A DNA stretch of 64,000 nt from Streptococcus suis (GCA_002831545.1 CP025095.1:1364001-1428000), one strand, 5' to 3'. Counted from the stretch's first letter, positions 1 through 8,494 are shown. Translations and numbers: made by a program. Notes: a model not told the origin generated them from the letters alone.

Positions 1-100
1 AAAAAATATTATTTTTGTATTCTACAAAATCATATGTACCCCTCAAAAACGTTGCTACAGAAGCTATTTCAAGCTCTTTTTCATTGAAATAAATTTTCAT
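1..100 (-). CDS. Partial hypothetical protein cut by the window edge
   Basis: An open frame starts with ATG at 100 and runs leftward off the window after 33 codons (begins MKIYFNEKELEIASVATFL). A purine-rich AAGGGTG lies a suitable distance upstream of the ATG. It is transcribed away from the integrated-element genes on its right. Too little is visible to assign a family; it is probably another gene of the mobile element or of its flank. Confidence 0.45.
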   Translation of the reverse strand, partial: MKIYFNEKELEIASVATFLRGTYDFVEYKNNIF

Positions 101-285
101 AACATTGCACCCTTCGGATTTTAACTAAAACTCTGAAATCTACTAATTAGCATGTGAGACTACTTATATAACTTGTATATTATATAATTTCATAGATTCG
201 GATTCGAACTATTTTCTGTTTTTTACACATAAGTTTATAGCAGATATAATGAATATAGATTAACGTTAATTGATTTTTTAACTCT

Positions 286-315
286 TTGTAGAATATTTTA
301 ACACATAAGTATACT
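286..315 (+). promoter_or_regulatory. Predicted sigma-A promoter for the small element genes
   Basis: TTGTAG (286-291) and TATACT (310-315) are separated by 18 nt and lie just upstream of the first plus-strand gene at 352. The 101-333 gap otherwise holds only AT-rich sequence between the divergent left-edge gene and this one. Confidence 0.4.
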
Positions 316-351
316 ACAAAAAAGACCAGGAAAATGAGAGGAAAATTAAGA

Positions 352-660
352 ATGAAAACAAAAAAACTAAGTCCTTCAGTTTTAGCCAGCGTTGTAACTG
401 ATGTTAGTAAACCATATTTTTTATTGTCCACCGACTATACTTTGAAATTTAAGTATGATGATAATGGTAGGACCGATAAAATCACAGGGTACAAATACTG
501 GTTTATACAAGATAATTCAGAGCCGTTTCAAGTTGCACTTCCAGCAGAGTTAAACAAGAATCTAAAAATATTCATTGGATATAAATTTCAGAATTTAGAA
601 GCTTATGATTTCAATGGTACGATTTATTTCAGAGCTGAATCAATTCAGTTATTTGAATAA
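352..660 (+). CDS. Small hypothetical protein of the integrated element
   Basis: A 102-aa protein without signal peptide or membrane segment; alternating hydrophobic and polar residues with many aromatics suggest a small beta-rich fold. ATG 352 is chosen because GAGGA lies 9 nt upstream; an in-frame ATG at 334 would add six residues. A 22-nt gap containing AAAGAAAGG leads to the next gene, so the two are probably co-transcribed. Similar small proteins accompany Rep genes in streptococcal integrated elements as far as I recall. Function unknown; a single-strand DNA-binding role would be speculation. Confidence 0.65.
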   Translation: MKTKKLSPSVLASVVTDVSKPYFLLSTDYTLKFKYDDNGRTDKITGYKYWFIQDNSEPFQVALPAELNKNLKIFIGYKFQNLEAYDFNGTIYFRAESIQLFE

Positions 661-682
661 AAAAAGAAAGGTAAACTGAAAA

Positions 683-1207
683 ATGAAGATAACTTTGTTA
701 TCGACTGTCGCTGAGCATACATTACAAAATGAAGCAACTGACTTTGACATTGCTCTCATCACTTACAGCGAAATGTCAAAAAAAGACTTCAAGTTACAAT
801 GTTCAAGTAGTCTAGAAGACATGATAATCGGTCATGAAGAGCGTGAAAAAGCACCAGTCTATTTAGTGCTAAAAAATAAATTTACTGGTGAATATTGTGA
901 TACTTCTTCTGTTTTACGACTACAAGAAAAGCTGTACAATGAGCAACTTGAAAATACAAAAGCTGATTTAAAAAGAACAGAGTCAGTATTAACTTCTAGA
1001 AATGCAGAGTTAAATCGATTGCTCAGTGACAAAGAAAAAGTTGAGAAAGATATTTCAAACGCTATTAGAGAACGTGCAAGTGTGAATCAAGAAATACGTG
1101 TTCTTGAACGAGATAAGCGCAAAGCAGAAAAAGAATTTGATGATTGGAAAGATGATAACCCAATTTTTCGATTTTTGTATTGGCTTTCTCAGTTAATATA
1201 TGACTAA
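683..1207 (+). CDS. Coiled-coil hypothetical protein with hydrophobic C-terminus
   Basis: A 174-aa protein. Residues 1-75 look globular; about 80-155 are a long charged coiled coil rich in E, K, R and L; the end (about 158-172, IFRFLYWLSQLIY) is strongly hydrophobic and could be a membrane or partner-binding tail. It follows the 102-aa gene at a short gap and precedes the origin/rep region of the element. No enzymatic motif is visible and I do not recognise the family. Confidence 0.6.
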   Translation: MKITLLSTVAEHTLQNEATDFDIALITYSEMSKKDFKLQCSSSLEDMIIGHEEREKAPVYLVLKNKFTGEYCDTSSVLRLQEKLYNEQLENTKADLKRTESVLTSRNAELNRLLSDKEKVEKDISNAIRERASVNQEIRVLERDKRKAEKEFDDWKDDNPIFRFLYWLSQLIYD

Positions 1208-1230
1208 TTCTTTAAAATAACTCTAGAAAC

Positions 1231-1452
1231 CGATAAAAATTGATTGCTTGTACTTAAGTGAAACACTCAATCTATCGTTGCTCGATTTGTTGTTTTGCTG
1301 ATAATTTCTTTTAAGAACTGTGATTGAATGTAAGCTGTTGAAGCCTGCGAGACAGATGAATGAAATCACAGTTCTTTAGAAAATCAGCCTCAACAAGGGC
1401 AATGACTAGCTATTGAGCAGTAACGCTTAACAAGTAATCAATTTTTCTATCG
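1231..1452. repeat. 222-nt imperfect hairpin upstream of rep
   Basis: Outer arms 1231-1258 and 1425-1452 pair over about 25 positions (GATAAAAATTGATTGCTTG against CAAGTAATCAATTTTTCTATC). The innermost stem is perfect over 13 bp (AAGAACTGTGATT at 1313-1325 against AATCACAGTTCTT at 1364-1376). Intermediate segments (TGTTG..GCTGA with TCAGC..AACA; CTCAAT..TTGC with GCAAT..ATTGAG) also pair. There is no convincing ORF in 1208-1715. A single-strand origin, an oriT or a structured RNA are all possible. Confidence 0.7.
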
Positions 1453-1611
1453 TTATAGTTTATACAAGAATTAGCATGCATTATTGAGAAAAATAACGAA
1501 AAATTTATCATATTTCCTCTAAAATTCTATTTTAATTGTGCATTTCGTAAGAAAATTTATTGAAGATTTGCACTGACGAAACATAGCGATTAAATTATCC
1601 AAATTTTTATT

Positions 1612-1698
1612 TTGTCATTGTCAAGAGTAACATCTGCTCTAGAAAAAAATGCTGTCTGGGCTTGTTATAGACAGCATGAATTACATTGTCATTGTCAA
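1612..1698 (+). other. Predicted replication origin: direct repeats around a hairpin
   Basis: TTGTCATTGTCAA occurs at 1612-1624 and again at 1686-1698. Between them a perfect 9-bp stem ATGCTGTCT (1649-1657)/AGACAGCAT (1669-1677) exposes the 11-nt loop GGGCTTGTTAT. Iterons beside a stem-loop just before rep is the layout of rolling-circle double-strand origins, where Rep binds the iterons and nicks in the loop. The pMV158 nick consensus is not present, so the nick position is unknown. Confidence 0.55.
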
Positions 1699-1715
1699 AA
1701 TTTGAAAGGAATAAA

Positions 1716-2954
1716 ATGAAGAAAAAGAGAAAAATGTCAGAAAAGGTACCTACTATTCGACATACTGCTTATATGTTCTGTTCAACAGTTGAAAGTGTTT
1801 CAATTAAAAATTTGCAAGAAATAATCAAATTATTTCAAGAAACACTGAATCCATTTGAAATTGCAGGTATCATCCACGATAAAGATATTGATACAGAATC
1901 ACACTATCATATTATCATCAGATTTAAAAATGCTGTTTGGTTAAATTCAATTATCAACAAGCTTTCGCAAAATGGGTTTGAGGTTCAATCAAACTTTTTC
2001 GAAGCATGGAAAGGTAAAGTTAATAACGCTTATTCTTATTTAATTCATCGTACGGAGGATGCTAGTGAAAAACATCAATATACAGTTGATGAAGTTATCG
2101 CAAATTTTGACTATGCTGAAAGAATCGAGAACATTGAGTCAAAAATCCAATCTAACTCAAGGAAAGAAAGAACAATCAACGTTGTCCGAAATCTCATAAA
2201 TAAAATAATCGCTGGAGATATAACTTTCGACGAAGCAATTAAACAGGTTGATGGATATACACTTGTGAAATACGATAGAGAATTTTCAAAAGCTAAGAAA
2301 AGACGAACAGAAATTGATTTTGAAAATTGGAAAGAAAATGCACTAAAAAATGGGTTTAAGCGAGAAATAGTCTGGCTTTATGGACCATCAGGAACTGGAA
2401 AATCAAGATTATGTAAACACTTTGCAAAATCGCTTGGAAAACCATTTTATACAACAGGTTCTTCACGTGACCCATTTCAAAATGTCGCTTCACAAGAGAC
2501 TATAATTATCGAGGAAATCAGACCAGGTCGGGGAGGTAATTTTAATTACGCTGACTTCTTACTTATCATTGACCCATTCAATGCTGATGCTACTGCTTCC
2601 AGCCGTTTCTTTGATAAACCAATTATTGCGACGACAATAATAATAAACACCCCATTTTCACCTTCTCAATTCTATGAATCAATAAGTAAACAAGCTGGTT
2701 TTGATAAGAAAATTGATACGTTGACCCAGCTCATTAGACGAATCACACTGCTTCAAGAAGTAACAGATAAATCAATTATCACATATAAATTTGATAATAA
2801 AAAAAATGAATATGTAGAACATGAGCGAATCGGCAATCCTTACTACGAGCCCGAAAAAGATAAAATTGAATTCAATTCAGATGTTTATGATAAGTATAAA
2901 AAAATGACTCTCAAAATATCAAAGGAGGAAGATGATGACAGACAGAATGATTGA
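1716..2954 (+). CDS. Rep protein: HUH endonuclease fused to SF3 helicase
   Basis: A 412-aa initiator. The N-terminal domain looks like the Rep_2 (pMV158 RepB) HUH nuclease: metal-binding HYH near residues 63-65 and a tyrosine motif NAYSYLIHR near 104-112. The C-terminal half is a superfamily 3 helicase-like ATPase with Walker A GPSGTGKS (about 223-230) and an acidic Walker B TIIIEEI (about 262-268). HUH plus SF3 is the architecture of bacterial plasmid relatives of CRESS-DNA virus Reps. ATG 1716 is preferred (AAAGGA 5 nt upstream); an upstream in-frame TTG lies inside the origin iteron. It should nick and unwind the excised circular element for rolling-circle replication. No relaxase gene is visible. 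Confidence 0.85.
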   Translation: MKKKRKMSEKVPTIRHTAYMFCSTVESVSIKNLQEIIKLFQETLNPFEIAGIIHDKDIDTESHYHIIIRFKNAVWLNSIINKLSQNGFEVQSNFFEAWKGKVNNAYSYLIHRTEDASEKHQYTVDEVIANFDYAERIENIESKIQSNSRKERTINVVRNLINKIIAGDITFDEAIKQVDGYTLVKYDREFSKAKKRRTEIDFENWKENALKNGFKREIVWLYGPSGTGKSRLCKHFAKSLGKPFYTTGSSRDPFQNVASQETIIIEEIRPGRGGNFNYADFLLIIDPFNADATASSRFFDKPIIATTIIINTPFSPSQFYESISKQAGFDKKIDTLTQLIRRITLLQEVTDKSIITYKFDNKKNEYVEHERIGNPYYEPEKDKIEFNSDVYDKYKKMTLKISKEEDDDRQND

Positions 2955-3165
2955 AAAATCCCATCTGATAAAGATGGGGTTTACAAAATACCAAGCCACA
3001 GGCATTATCAAACAAGTTAAGCTGAACCTTGTCAATCAAGGTTATTATTTGTATAATAACAAGAGACTTGGTATTGTTCCAGCTTCTGCTGTCGAATCTT
3101 TTATTGGAGTAACAATTTCAGAGGAGACAGAAGAGAATGGCAAACAAAACCCAACAAAAAACTAA
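2935..3165 (+). CDS. DUF3173 family excisionase-like protein
   Basis: A 76-aa basic protein with a probable helix-turn-helix (segment HLIKMGFTKYQATGIIKQVK) and the sequence LGIVPASAVESFIG typical of DUF3173 proteins encoded directly before tyrosine integrases in streptococcal ICEs and IMEs. GGAGG precedes a double ATG; the second (2935) has better spacing. It overlaps the end of rep by 20 nt and the integrase start by 29 nt, so the three genes are translationally linked. Inferred role: recombination directionality factor. Confidence 0.75.
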   Translation: MTDRMIEKSHLIKMGFTKYQATGIIKQVKLNLVNQGYYLYNNKRLGIVPASAVESFIGVTISEETEENGKQNPTKN

Positions 3166-4447
3166 GTATCCAGGTGTTTACAAGGACCTAAAGTCAGGTA
3201 AATTTTTTTATCAGATTGAGTTAGGTACAGACAAAGCAACAGGTGAAAGAATAAGGAGGAAAAAATCAAAAGATAGATTCGGGAATATCTTTACATCAGC
3301 ACTTCAAGCACATAAAGAAGTTACTAGAATAAAAAGAGAGTACCATAAAGCAGATGGCTATTCTTTTTATCATATGAAGTATCGAGAATTTATGGACACA
3401 GTATATATTCCATACTATCGTTCATATGTCGAGACCTCAACGTTTAATACTAGATATCCAGCTTTACAACTTATTATTGAAAAATTTGGTGATATAAAAC
3501 TACGTGAAATAAGCGTGACCGATGTTGATAATTTTAAGATTTGGCTACTGACAGATGAAAACAATGGAGGCTCAGGTTACAGTCAATCATATGCTTCCCT
3601 AGTTTTTGGTATGTTTCGTAAAACACTTGATAAAGCTGTCGAGAGAAATTTTCTTGAATACAATATTTCAAAAAAAGTAAAGGCAATTCCGAAAGGAAAG
3701 CAAATTGTCCCTTATTGGACAAGGACGGAATTCGAGTTAGTCTTGCAACAAATATGCCTAGATGATGTATATGAACATTTGTGTTTTGTAATGCTATATT
3801 TATATTATACGACTGGTATTCGAGTTAATGAAGGAACTGCTTTGTTTTGGAGTGATATTGCATTTGAGCAACAACAATTACGCATCCACCACATGCTTGA
3901 GGTTCAATCAAGAAAAAAATACATTAGAAAAGAATATACAAAAACAGATGATGGCAAAAGAATCATTGAATTAGATGATACAACTGTCAGTATATTGAGA
4001 CAATGGCGAGAAATACAAACTCAAATAGGACTTGGTAAAGAAAATGACTTTATATTTACTTACGATGGCTACCCTATGATAAAGTCAACAATAAATCGAA
4101 TATTAAATAGATATGCAGAGCTTGCGGGCGTTCGTAGGATTCAACCTAAAGGTCTAAGACATAGTCATGCAAGCTATGTTTTAAATGAGTTAAAAGCTTC
4201 TATTCTTGCGCTTTCAAAGAGATTAGGACATTCAAGTCCTGAGATAACTTTGCGTCACTATGCTCACTTGTACAGTGGTGCTGATAAAGAGATAGCCCAG
4301 TTACTCACTAATGCAATTAACATACAAACTGCACATGAAACTAGAGTAAAATTTAATGGAAACCAACATATGAAAAAATCAATCCCCCCTAAAACACCCC
4401 CCTTTGATGTATATACTACTTCTAATCCCTTGTCCCACAAGGGATAG
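3137..4447 (+). CDS. int: Tyrosine recombinase (integrase)
   Basis: A 436-aa integrase. Residues about 10-75 form an arm-binding domain (YPGVYKDLKSGKFFYQI), then a SAM-like core-binding domain (about 85-185) and a catalytic domain with Arg in TTGIRVNEG, the RH box GLRHSHASYVL, and LGHSSPEITLRHYAHL carrying the Tyr nucleophile. The His of the usual HxxR is Lys here (PKGLRH), which I recall from other streptococcal integrases. It overlaps the DUF3173 gene and is the last element gene before the right junction. No attachment-site duplication can be recognised because the left end lies outside the window. Confidence 0.92.
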   Translation: MANKTQQKTKYPGVYKDLKSGKFFYQIELGTDKATGERIRRKKSKDRFGNIFTSALQAHKEVTRIKREYHKADGYSFYHMKYREFMDTVYIPYYRSYVETSTFNTRYPALQLIIEKFGDIKLREISVTDVDNFKIWLLTDENNGGSGYSQSYASLVFGMFRKTLDKAVERNFLEYNISKKVKAIPKGKQIVPYWTRTEFELVLQQICLDDVYEHLCFVMLYLYYTTGIRVNEGTALFWSDIAFEQQQLRIHHMLEVQSRKKYIRKEYTKTDDGKRIIELDDTTVSILRQWREIQTQIGLGKENDFIFTYDGYPMIKSTINRILNRYAELAGVRRIQPKGLRHSHASYVLNELKASILALSKRLGHSSPEITLRHYAHLYSGADKEIAQLLTNAINIQTAHETRVKFNGNQHMKKSIPPKTPPFDVYTTSNPLSHKG

Positions 4448-4476
4448 GAGGATACCTGTTTCAATTGAGTGGGAGT

Positions 4477-4502
4477 GATAGAGCCTGGGGATAGGCTCTA
4501 TC
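4477..4502. repeat. Perfect 10-bp inverted repeat after the integrase gene
   Basis: GATAGAGCCT (4477-4486) and AGGCTCTATC (4493-4502) form a strong stem with a 6-nt loop but no T-tract. It may be a transcription stop or part of the attachment region. A second, weaker stem-loop (AGCGTC...GACGCT) follows at about 4548-4582. Confidence 0.5.
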
Positions 4503-4604
4503 AGCAATTCAATCAGACTAATTTACCCGATGCCTAAAAACAAAAAAGCGTCGCTGATCTGGGAAATCAATTAACCAGACGCTCCAAAATAGGAAAGAGT
4601 CTTA

Positions 4605-4655
4605 TAAAAAAACAATCAAAGAGTAGTTTAGTGCTACTACTTTGATTGTTTTTTT
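4605..4655. terminator. Bidirectional terminator between int and mcrC
   Basis: AAAAAAACAATCAAAG at 4605-4620 pairs with CTTTGATTGTTTTTTT ending at 4655, extended by AGTAG/CTACT around a short loop. A T-run on each strand suits the convergent int (+) and mcrBC (-) transcripts. Confidence 0.85.
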
Positions 4656-4677
4656 GTTTTCTAGCTTAAAGCTCTAA

Positions 4678-5727
4678 CTAGTACCGTTTTGGAGGGGATG
4701 CAAAATGCGATGTAATGATGTCATCCAGTTGTTCAGCAATACTTGCAAACTGCAGGTTTAAGTCCAAATTTTTGACACTAATCCGGTTTCCATGCATTTG
4801 GTAGACCTGATTAGGTTGAATATCTATATCGGTTTTAGCGTATAGAAGCATTCCTGCTACTATATCGTTTGAATCTGACAGGCGATAAGCCTGGTTTTTC
4901 ACATAGGTAAAAATTTGGTATAGATTATTTGAATGGAGTGTGCGCTTATCAAAGCGAATCTGTGTGTTACTAGAATAATATTTAGCATCAATAATCAATA
5001 TAGTATCTTTATATTTGAGGTAAATATCACTTTGCATGATGGGGAGCATTTCTCCAAAACCATCATCTAGTGCCCAAGGTATCTGAGAGGCGGTAACCTG
5101 TATTTGGGGATAATGCTTTTTATAATATCCAAGAATGAACTTCTCATATAGCAAGGATTCCCTTCGCTCATCAAGAAAATTCATCAATTTCTTATTCCCC
5201 TCCCTCTCTGTATGAATTAATCCATTCACCACCAAATAGCAGATTGACATTAGTAATTGATACGACTGATTGTTTCGATTATATTGTAAATTCCAATTGA
5301 TTGAGTGTAGATTAATTTTTGAGACTTCTCCAAAGAAAACTAAGAGTTTTCTCAATTTCTTTTTCCTGTCCCTGCTTATATCAGCTTTTAGCAGTATCTC
5401 AATGCTTGCTTTGATAATGCGATTCATTCTACTGTCAAGAGAAAAATCATCGTATTGGCAAACAAGTTGCTTTCTACGCCAATTCGGAGGTGTTAAAGAT
5501 TCAGAGATATTTATTTTACCTTTAAGTGCCGAGAGTGACTCGGTTTGAGAACGATACTCTCGACCAAGTCCTCTTTTCACCTGTATCGAGAGGCTGATTA
5601 TCATTATTTCCGCCAGTAGATCTGCAGCATTTTTAAATTCTTCAGTAGCGATCCGTTTATATTCCTGCTTATGAAGGATTTTGAATGCGTAGGATAGCAT
5701 ATAGTAGATATTTTGGACAGGTATCAC
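4678..5727 (-). CDS. mcrC: McrC nuclease subunit of a McrBC type IV restriction system
   Basis: A 349-aa protein with the McrC layout: an N-terminal part beginning IPVQNIYYMLSYAF and a C-terminal PD-(D/E)xK nuclease with the core SDIYLKYKDTILIIDAKYYSS (D...DAK). It starts with GTG overlapping the mcrB stop as GTGA, so the two are translationally coupled. McrC is expected to join the McrB hexamer and cleave modified DNA. The gene sits directly against the integrated element, separated only by a terminator. Length is normal for the family. Confidence 0.87.
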   Translation of the reverse strand: MIPVQNIYYMLSYAFKILHKQEYKRIATEEFKNAADLLAEIMIISLSIQVKRGLGREYRSQTESLSALKGKINISESLTPPNWRRKQLVCQYDDFSLDSRMNRIIKASIEILLKADISRDRKKKLRKLLVFFGEVSKINLHSINWNLQYNRNNQSYQLLMSICYLVVNGLIHTEREGNKKLMNFLDERRESLLYEKFILGYYKKHYPQIQVTASQIPWALDDGFGEMLPIMQSDIYLKYKDTILIIDAKYYSSNTQIRFDKRTLHSNNLYQIFTYVKNQAYRLSDSNDIVAGMLLYAKTDIDIQPNQVYQMHGNRISVKNLDLNLQFASIAEQLDDIITSHFASPPKRY

Positions 5728-7409
5728 TGGATGGCACTCCTTAACTTACTACTCCAATCATGAATTTTTGTCGGTTCATCAAACCAATATTCTTTCAAGA
5801 GAGGAATCAGTTCATATTCAACAATGGCTTCTAGCAAACCTTGGTCCAGTACTTCTGCCGATAAACCGCAGAAGTAACTATGCCCAATACAGAAGCTATC
5901 TCCCAGTACTTCCTCTGTTGAAATGGCCTGATTTAGCTTTTCTACACAGGAAATGAGTCTATCGAATTTTTCGTTTTTCAGATTTGTTTGATAATCTTTG
6001 AATCCCGCAGTTGAAAAACCTGGCTTGATGTCAAAGAAGGCAAAGCGTCGTCTCAGTGCATAATCAAGTAGGGCTAAACTCCTATCTGCGGTATTCATCA
6101 TGCCGATGATATATAGATTTTCTGGAATTGAGAATTGCTCATCCGAGTAGAGGAGTTGTAAAGACTTGCCTCGTTTGTCATTTTCTATCAGCATAAACAA
6201 TTCACCAAAAATTTTGCTCAAATTTCCCCTGTTTATTTCATCAATAATAAAGAAATAATCATGATTCTTGTCAGACTCTGCTTTTTTGCAGAAAGTATAG
6301 AATGCCCCTCTTCTCAGCTCAAAGCCACTTGTCGAAGGTCTAAAGCCCATGATGAAGTCCTCGTAGGAATAGCTTTGGTGAAACTGAATTGTCATGACCC
6401 TTTCTAAATCTGGTTTACCCATTAATGAAAATGCTAGGCGCTCTGCAACAAACGTCTTTCCAACTCCTGGCGCTCCTTGTAAGATGATATTCTTTTTCAT
6501 TTGGAGTATGGAGGTTAATTGATCATACTCTTCTTCTGTCATATAGACTTCTGATAGGAAGTGATTTTTAGTATAGCTATCTTCTACTACCTCTTCTCTA
6601 CCTATCTCGTTTCCAGTATCAGCTTCATCAGCCAGTGGAGAAATTGTTTCAGCACTTCTTTCTTTCTCTTCTTGATTGTATTTCCAAGCCATGGATGATA
6701 ATTCTTTAAAATTTTTCAGTTTGCTCTCTGCACTCTTTAAATATTGAAGTATAGAATCTGAAATATCAAAATACTCATCAGCAGAAATTTTTGACTTCAT
6801 CTTTGGCAATTTTTGGACAATGTCAGCAGGAATCTCCCCAGACTCATACACATACTTTTCATTTTGACCATCTAGGTTCAAGAAAAAGTCAGGAGCAATC
6901 CAATACAAGGCCATCGTAATCTTGCTGTTGCCATTTCCTTTCTTGTTTATAGCCAAATCAAAATAGTGTGAAAATTTTTCTTTCTTCTCAGCCGTAGGCT
7001 CCTTGCTATAGGTCAAAGCAGCAATGAAAAGTTCCCATAAGTCATCAATATCATTCTCATCACGATCTCCGATGAAGTAATAGAAAGTCGCATTCTGATT
7101 ATTCAGTACTGGTATGCTTTCAAAAGAGGATGGGATTTCCGCTTGGAGGTGGAATAATTCTGCTATAGCTGTCAGAATTTTAATACGATTCTCCTCTTTT
7201 ATTTGCTTATTGAAGAGTCCAAATATCGTAAAAGGATCAATATCCATCAGTTGATTGTCCTTTTCTAACGTGGGCATATGTATCTTTGTTTTGGTATAGA
7301 TAGCTTTTACTTTCTCAACCAGCTCTGCTCTATTATCTTTATAGTCTACTAATTTCCAAGCAAATTCCTTATAAAAGTTTACCCAATTGAATTGATATTG
7401 TTCATCCAT
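5724..7409 (-). CDS. mcrB: McrB AAA+ GTPase subunit of a McrBC type IV restriction system
   Basis: A 561-aa protein. The N-terminal half (about 1-240) contains FYYFIGDRDENDIDDLW and a segment ALYWIAPDFFLNLDGQN, probably the variable DNA-recognition module. The C-terminal AAA+ domain has Walker A GAPGVGKT, a Walker B region FFIIDEINRGNLSKIFGELF, the McrB signature MMNTADRSLALLDYALRRRF and sensor residues. ATG 7409 is chosen because GGAGG lies 5 nt upstream; a TTG four codons earlier overlaps the RBS. Inferred role: recognise methylated or otherwise modified foreign DNA and drive McrC cleavage. What modification it reads cannot be told. Confidence 0.88.
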   Translation of the reverse strand: MDEQYQFNWVNFYKEFAWKLVDYKDNRAELVEKVKAIYTKTKIHMPTLEKDNQLMDIDPFTIFGLFNKQIKEENRIKILTAIAELFHLQAEIPSSFESIPVLNNQNATFYYFIGDRDENDIDDLWELFIAALTYSKEPTAEKKEKFSHYFDLAINKKGNGNSKITMALYWIAPDFFLNLDGQNEKYVYESGEIPADIVQKLPKMKSKISADEYFDISDSILQYLKSAESKLKNFKELSSMAWKYNQEEKERSAETISPLADEADTGNEIGREEVVEDSYTKNHFLSEVYMTEEEYDQLTSILQMKKNIILQGAPGVGKTFVAERLAFSLMGKPDLERVMTIQFHQSYSYEDFIMGFRPSTSGFELRRGAFYTFCKKAESDKNHDYFFIIDEINRGNLSKIFGELFMLIENDKRGKSLQLLYSDEQFSIPENLYIIGMMNTADRSLALLDYALRRRFAFFDIKPGFSTAGFKDYQTNLKNEKFDRLISCVEKLNQAISTEEVLGDSFCIGHSYFCGLSAEVLDQGLLEAIVEYELIPLLKEYWFDEPTKIHDWSSKLRSAIQ

Positions 7410-7603
7410 AGTATCCTCCAACGGTGTTGTATCTACACCTATTAAATTATGAGTTCGAATTACCTATATTTTATCATTAAACATTCCTGTCGTAAACTTA
7501 GAATTTATATACTTGTGTAACCGTTTAATGTGGTACCATAAAATAGTTGCTTTTTATATTTTTATATGATAATATATGGATGAAAACGTTTTAGAAAGGT
7601 GTG

Positions 7604-8392
7604 ATGGCTGTGTTGAAATACTCGAAAGTGCTGTTACTTGTCTTGCTTATTGCCACTGGTCTATCTTGTATCGGAATCTACTGGCTCGGAAAAGAGCAAA
7701 ATAGACTATTAAATGAGCAGTGGCATGCCTTGAACATACGCATTATTAATGATCTAGGAACAAAAATTGATGCCATTGGTGGTCCGCAAAATCCGCGTAT
7801 CATTGGATTCTTTCAGCGAGATGACACTACTGCTATCAGCCAGCGGATTGGTACAGCTTCTGAGGAGGAACTGAAAATAGCTAAACCTGACAATCTATTC
7901 CAGAAAGAGTGGATTGTTCTCTATCCTCAAACGCGCAGCAGTCCCTTTGAAAATACTTCTGCCTATGCAGTAATGAAAAACAGTATCAAGGCTGACTGGC
8001 TCCATGTGACTACTTCATCAGAGACGGAATTAGATATTTTTTATGAGAAGGCAGATGAAAGCTTGCTGACCTTGGAAGACTTGGTGCAAGACAAGGAAAG
8101 TTTTCGTACTACACTAAAAACAATCCTAGTTTCAGCTAAAAATGAGGCTGAAATTCAAGTTCAAAAAGATATTTTAGAAATGTTCGAGAGTGATGATTGG
8201 TCTGCTATTCCCTTTGCTTACACTGAAAAATCTCTGATATTGGAGAAAGCTGTCATTTCAATTTTTGCATTTGTAGATAGTCTAAATCCCTACTATTTTT
8301 CAGAACAAACCCTTGCAGATTTGCGTTTATCAGAAGAATCGCGCCAGGCTTTAGAAGATTCGGTAGATAAGACAATTATCACCTATCCTTGA
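7604..8392 (+). CDS. Exported or membrane-anchored protein of unknown function
   Basis: A 262-aa protein with one N-terminal hydrophobic segment (about residues 7-27, VLLLVLLIATGLSCIGIYWL). A Cys sits in LSC within this segment, but the lipobox is imperfect. The rest is an extracellular acidic domain with no motif I recognise. ATG 7604 follows GAAAGGTGTG. It is divergent from mcrB across about 190 bp of AT-rich DNA that must hold both promoters. A hairpin (TGGGAAAG/CTTTCCCA, 8406-8434) follows the stop and may terminate it. Confidence 0.7.
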   Translation: MAVLKYSKVLLLVLLIATGLSCIGIYWLGKEQNRLLNEQWHALNIRIINDLGTKIDAIGGPQNPRIIGFFQRDDTTAISQRIGTASEEELKIAKPDNLFQKEWIVLYPQTRSSPFENTSAYAVMKNSIKADWLHVTTSSETELDIFYEKADESLLTLEDLVQDKESFRTTLKTILVSAKNEAEIQVQKDILEMFESDDWSAIPFAYTEKSLILEKAVISIFAFVDSLNPYYFSEQTLADLRLSEESRQALEDSVDKTIITYP

Positions 8393-8494
8393 ATAAACGG
8401 TGGGAGTGGGAAAGTCGTCATGGATGTCTTTCCCAGCTTCTTTATATTTTGTTTAACAAATTAAACATTTTTGTGGATTTGAAAAATATTTTTT

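Noticed and set aside
180..431. 83-codon open frame on the minus strand with a hydrophobic stretch
   Set aside because: It lies antisense across the promoter and start of the 102-aa gene, has no RBS, and its hydrophobic residues come from AT-rich sequence.
4477..4502. Intrinsic terminator of the integrase gene
   Set aside because: The stem is strong but no T-run follows; kept only as an inverted repeat.
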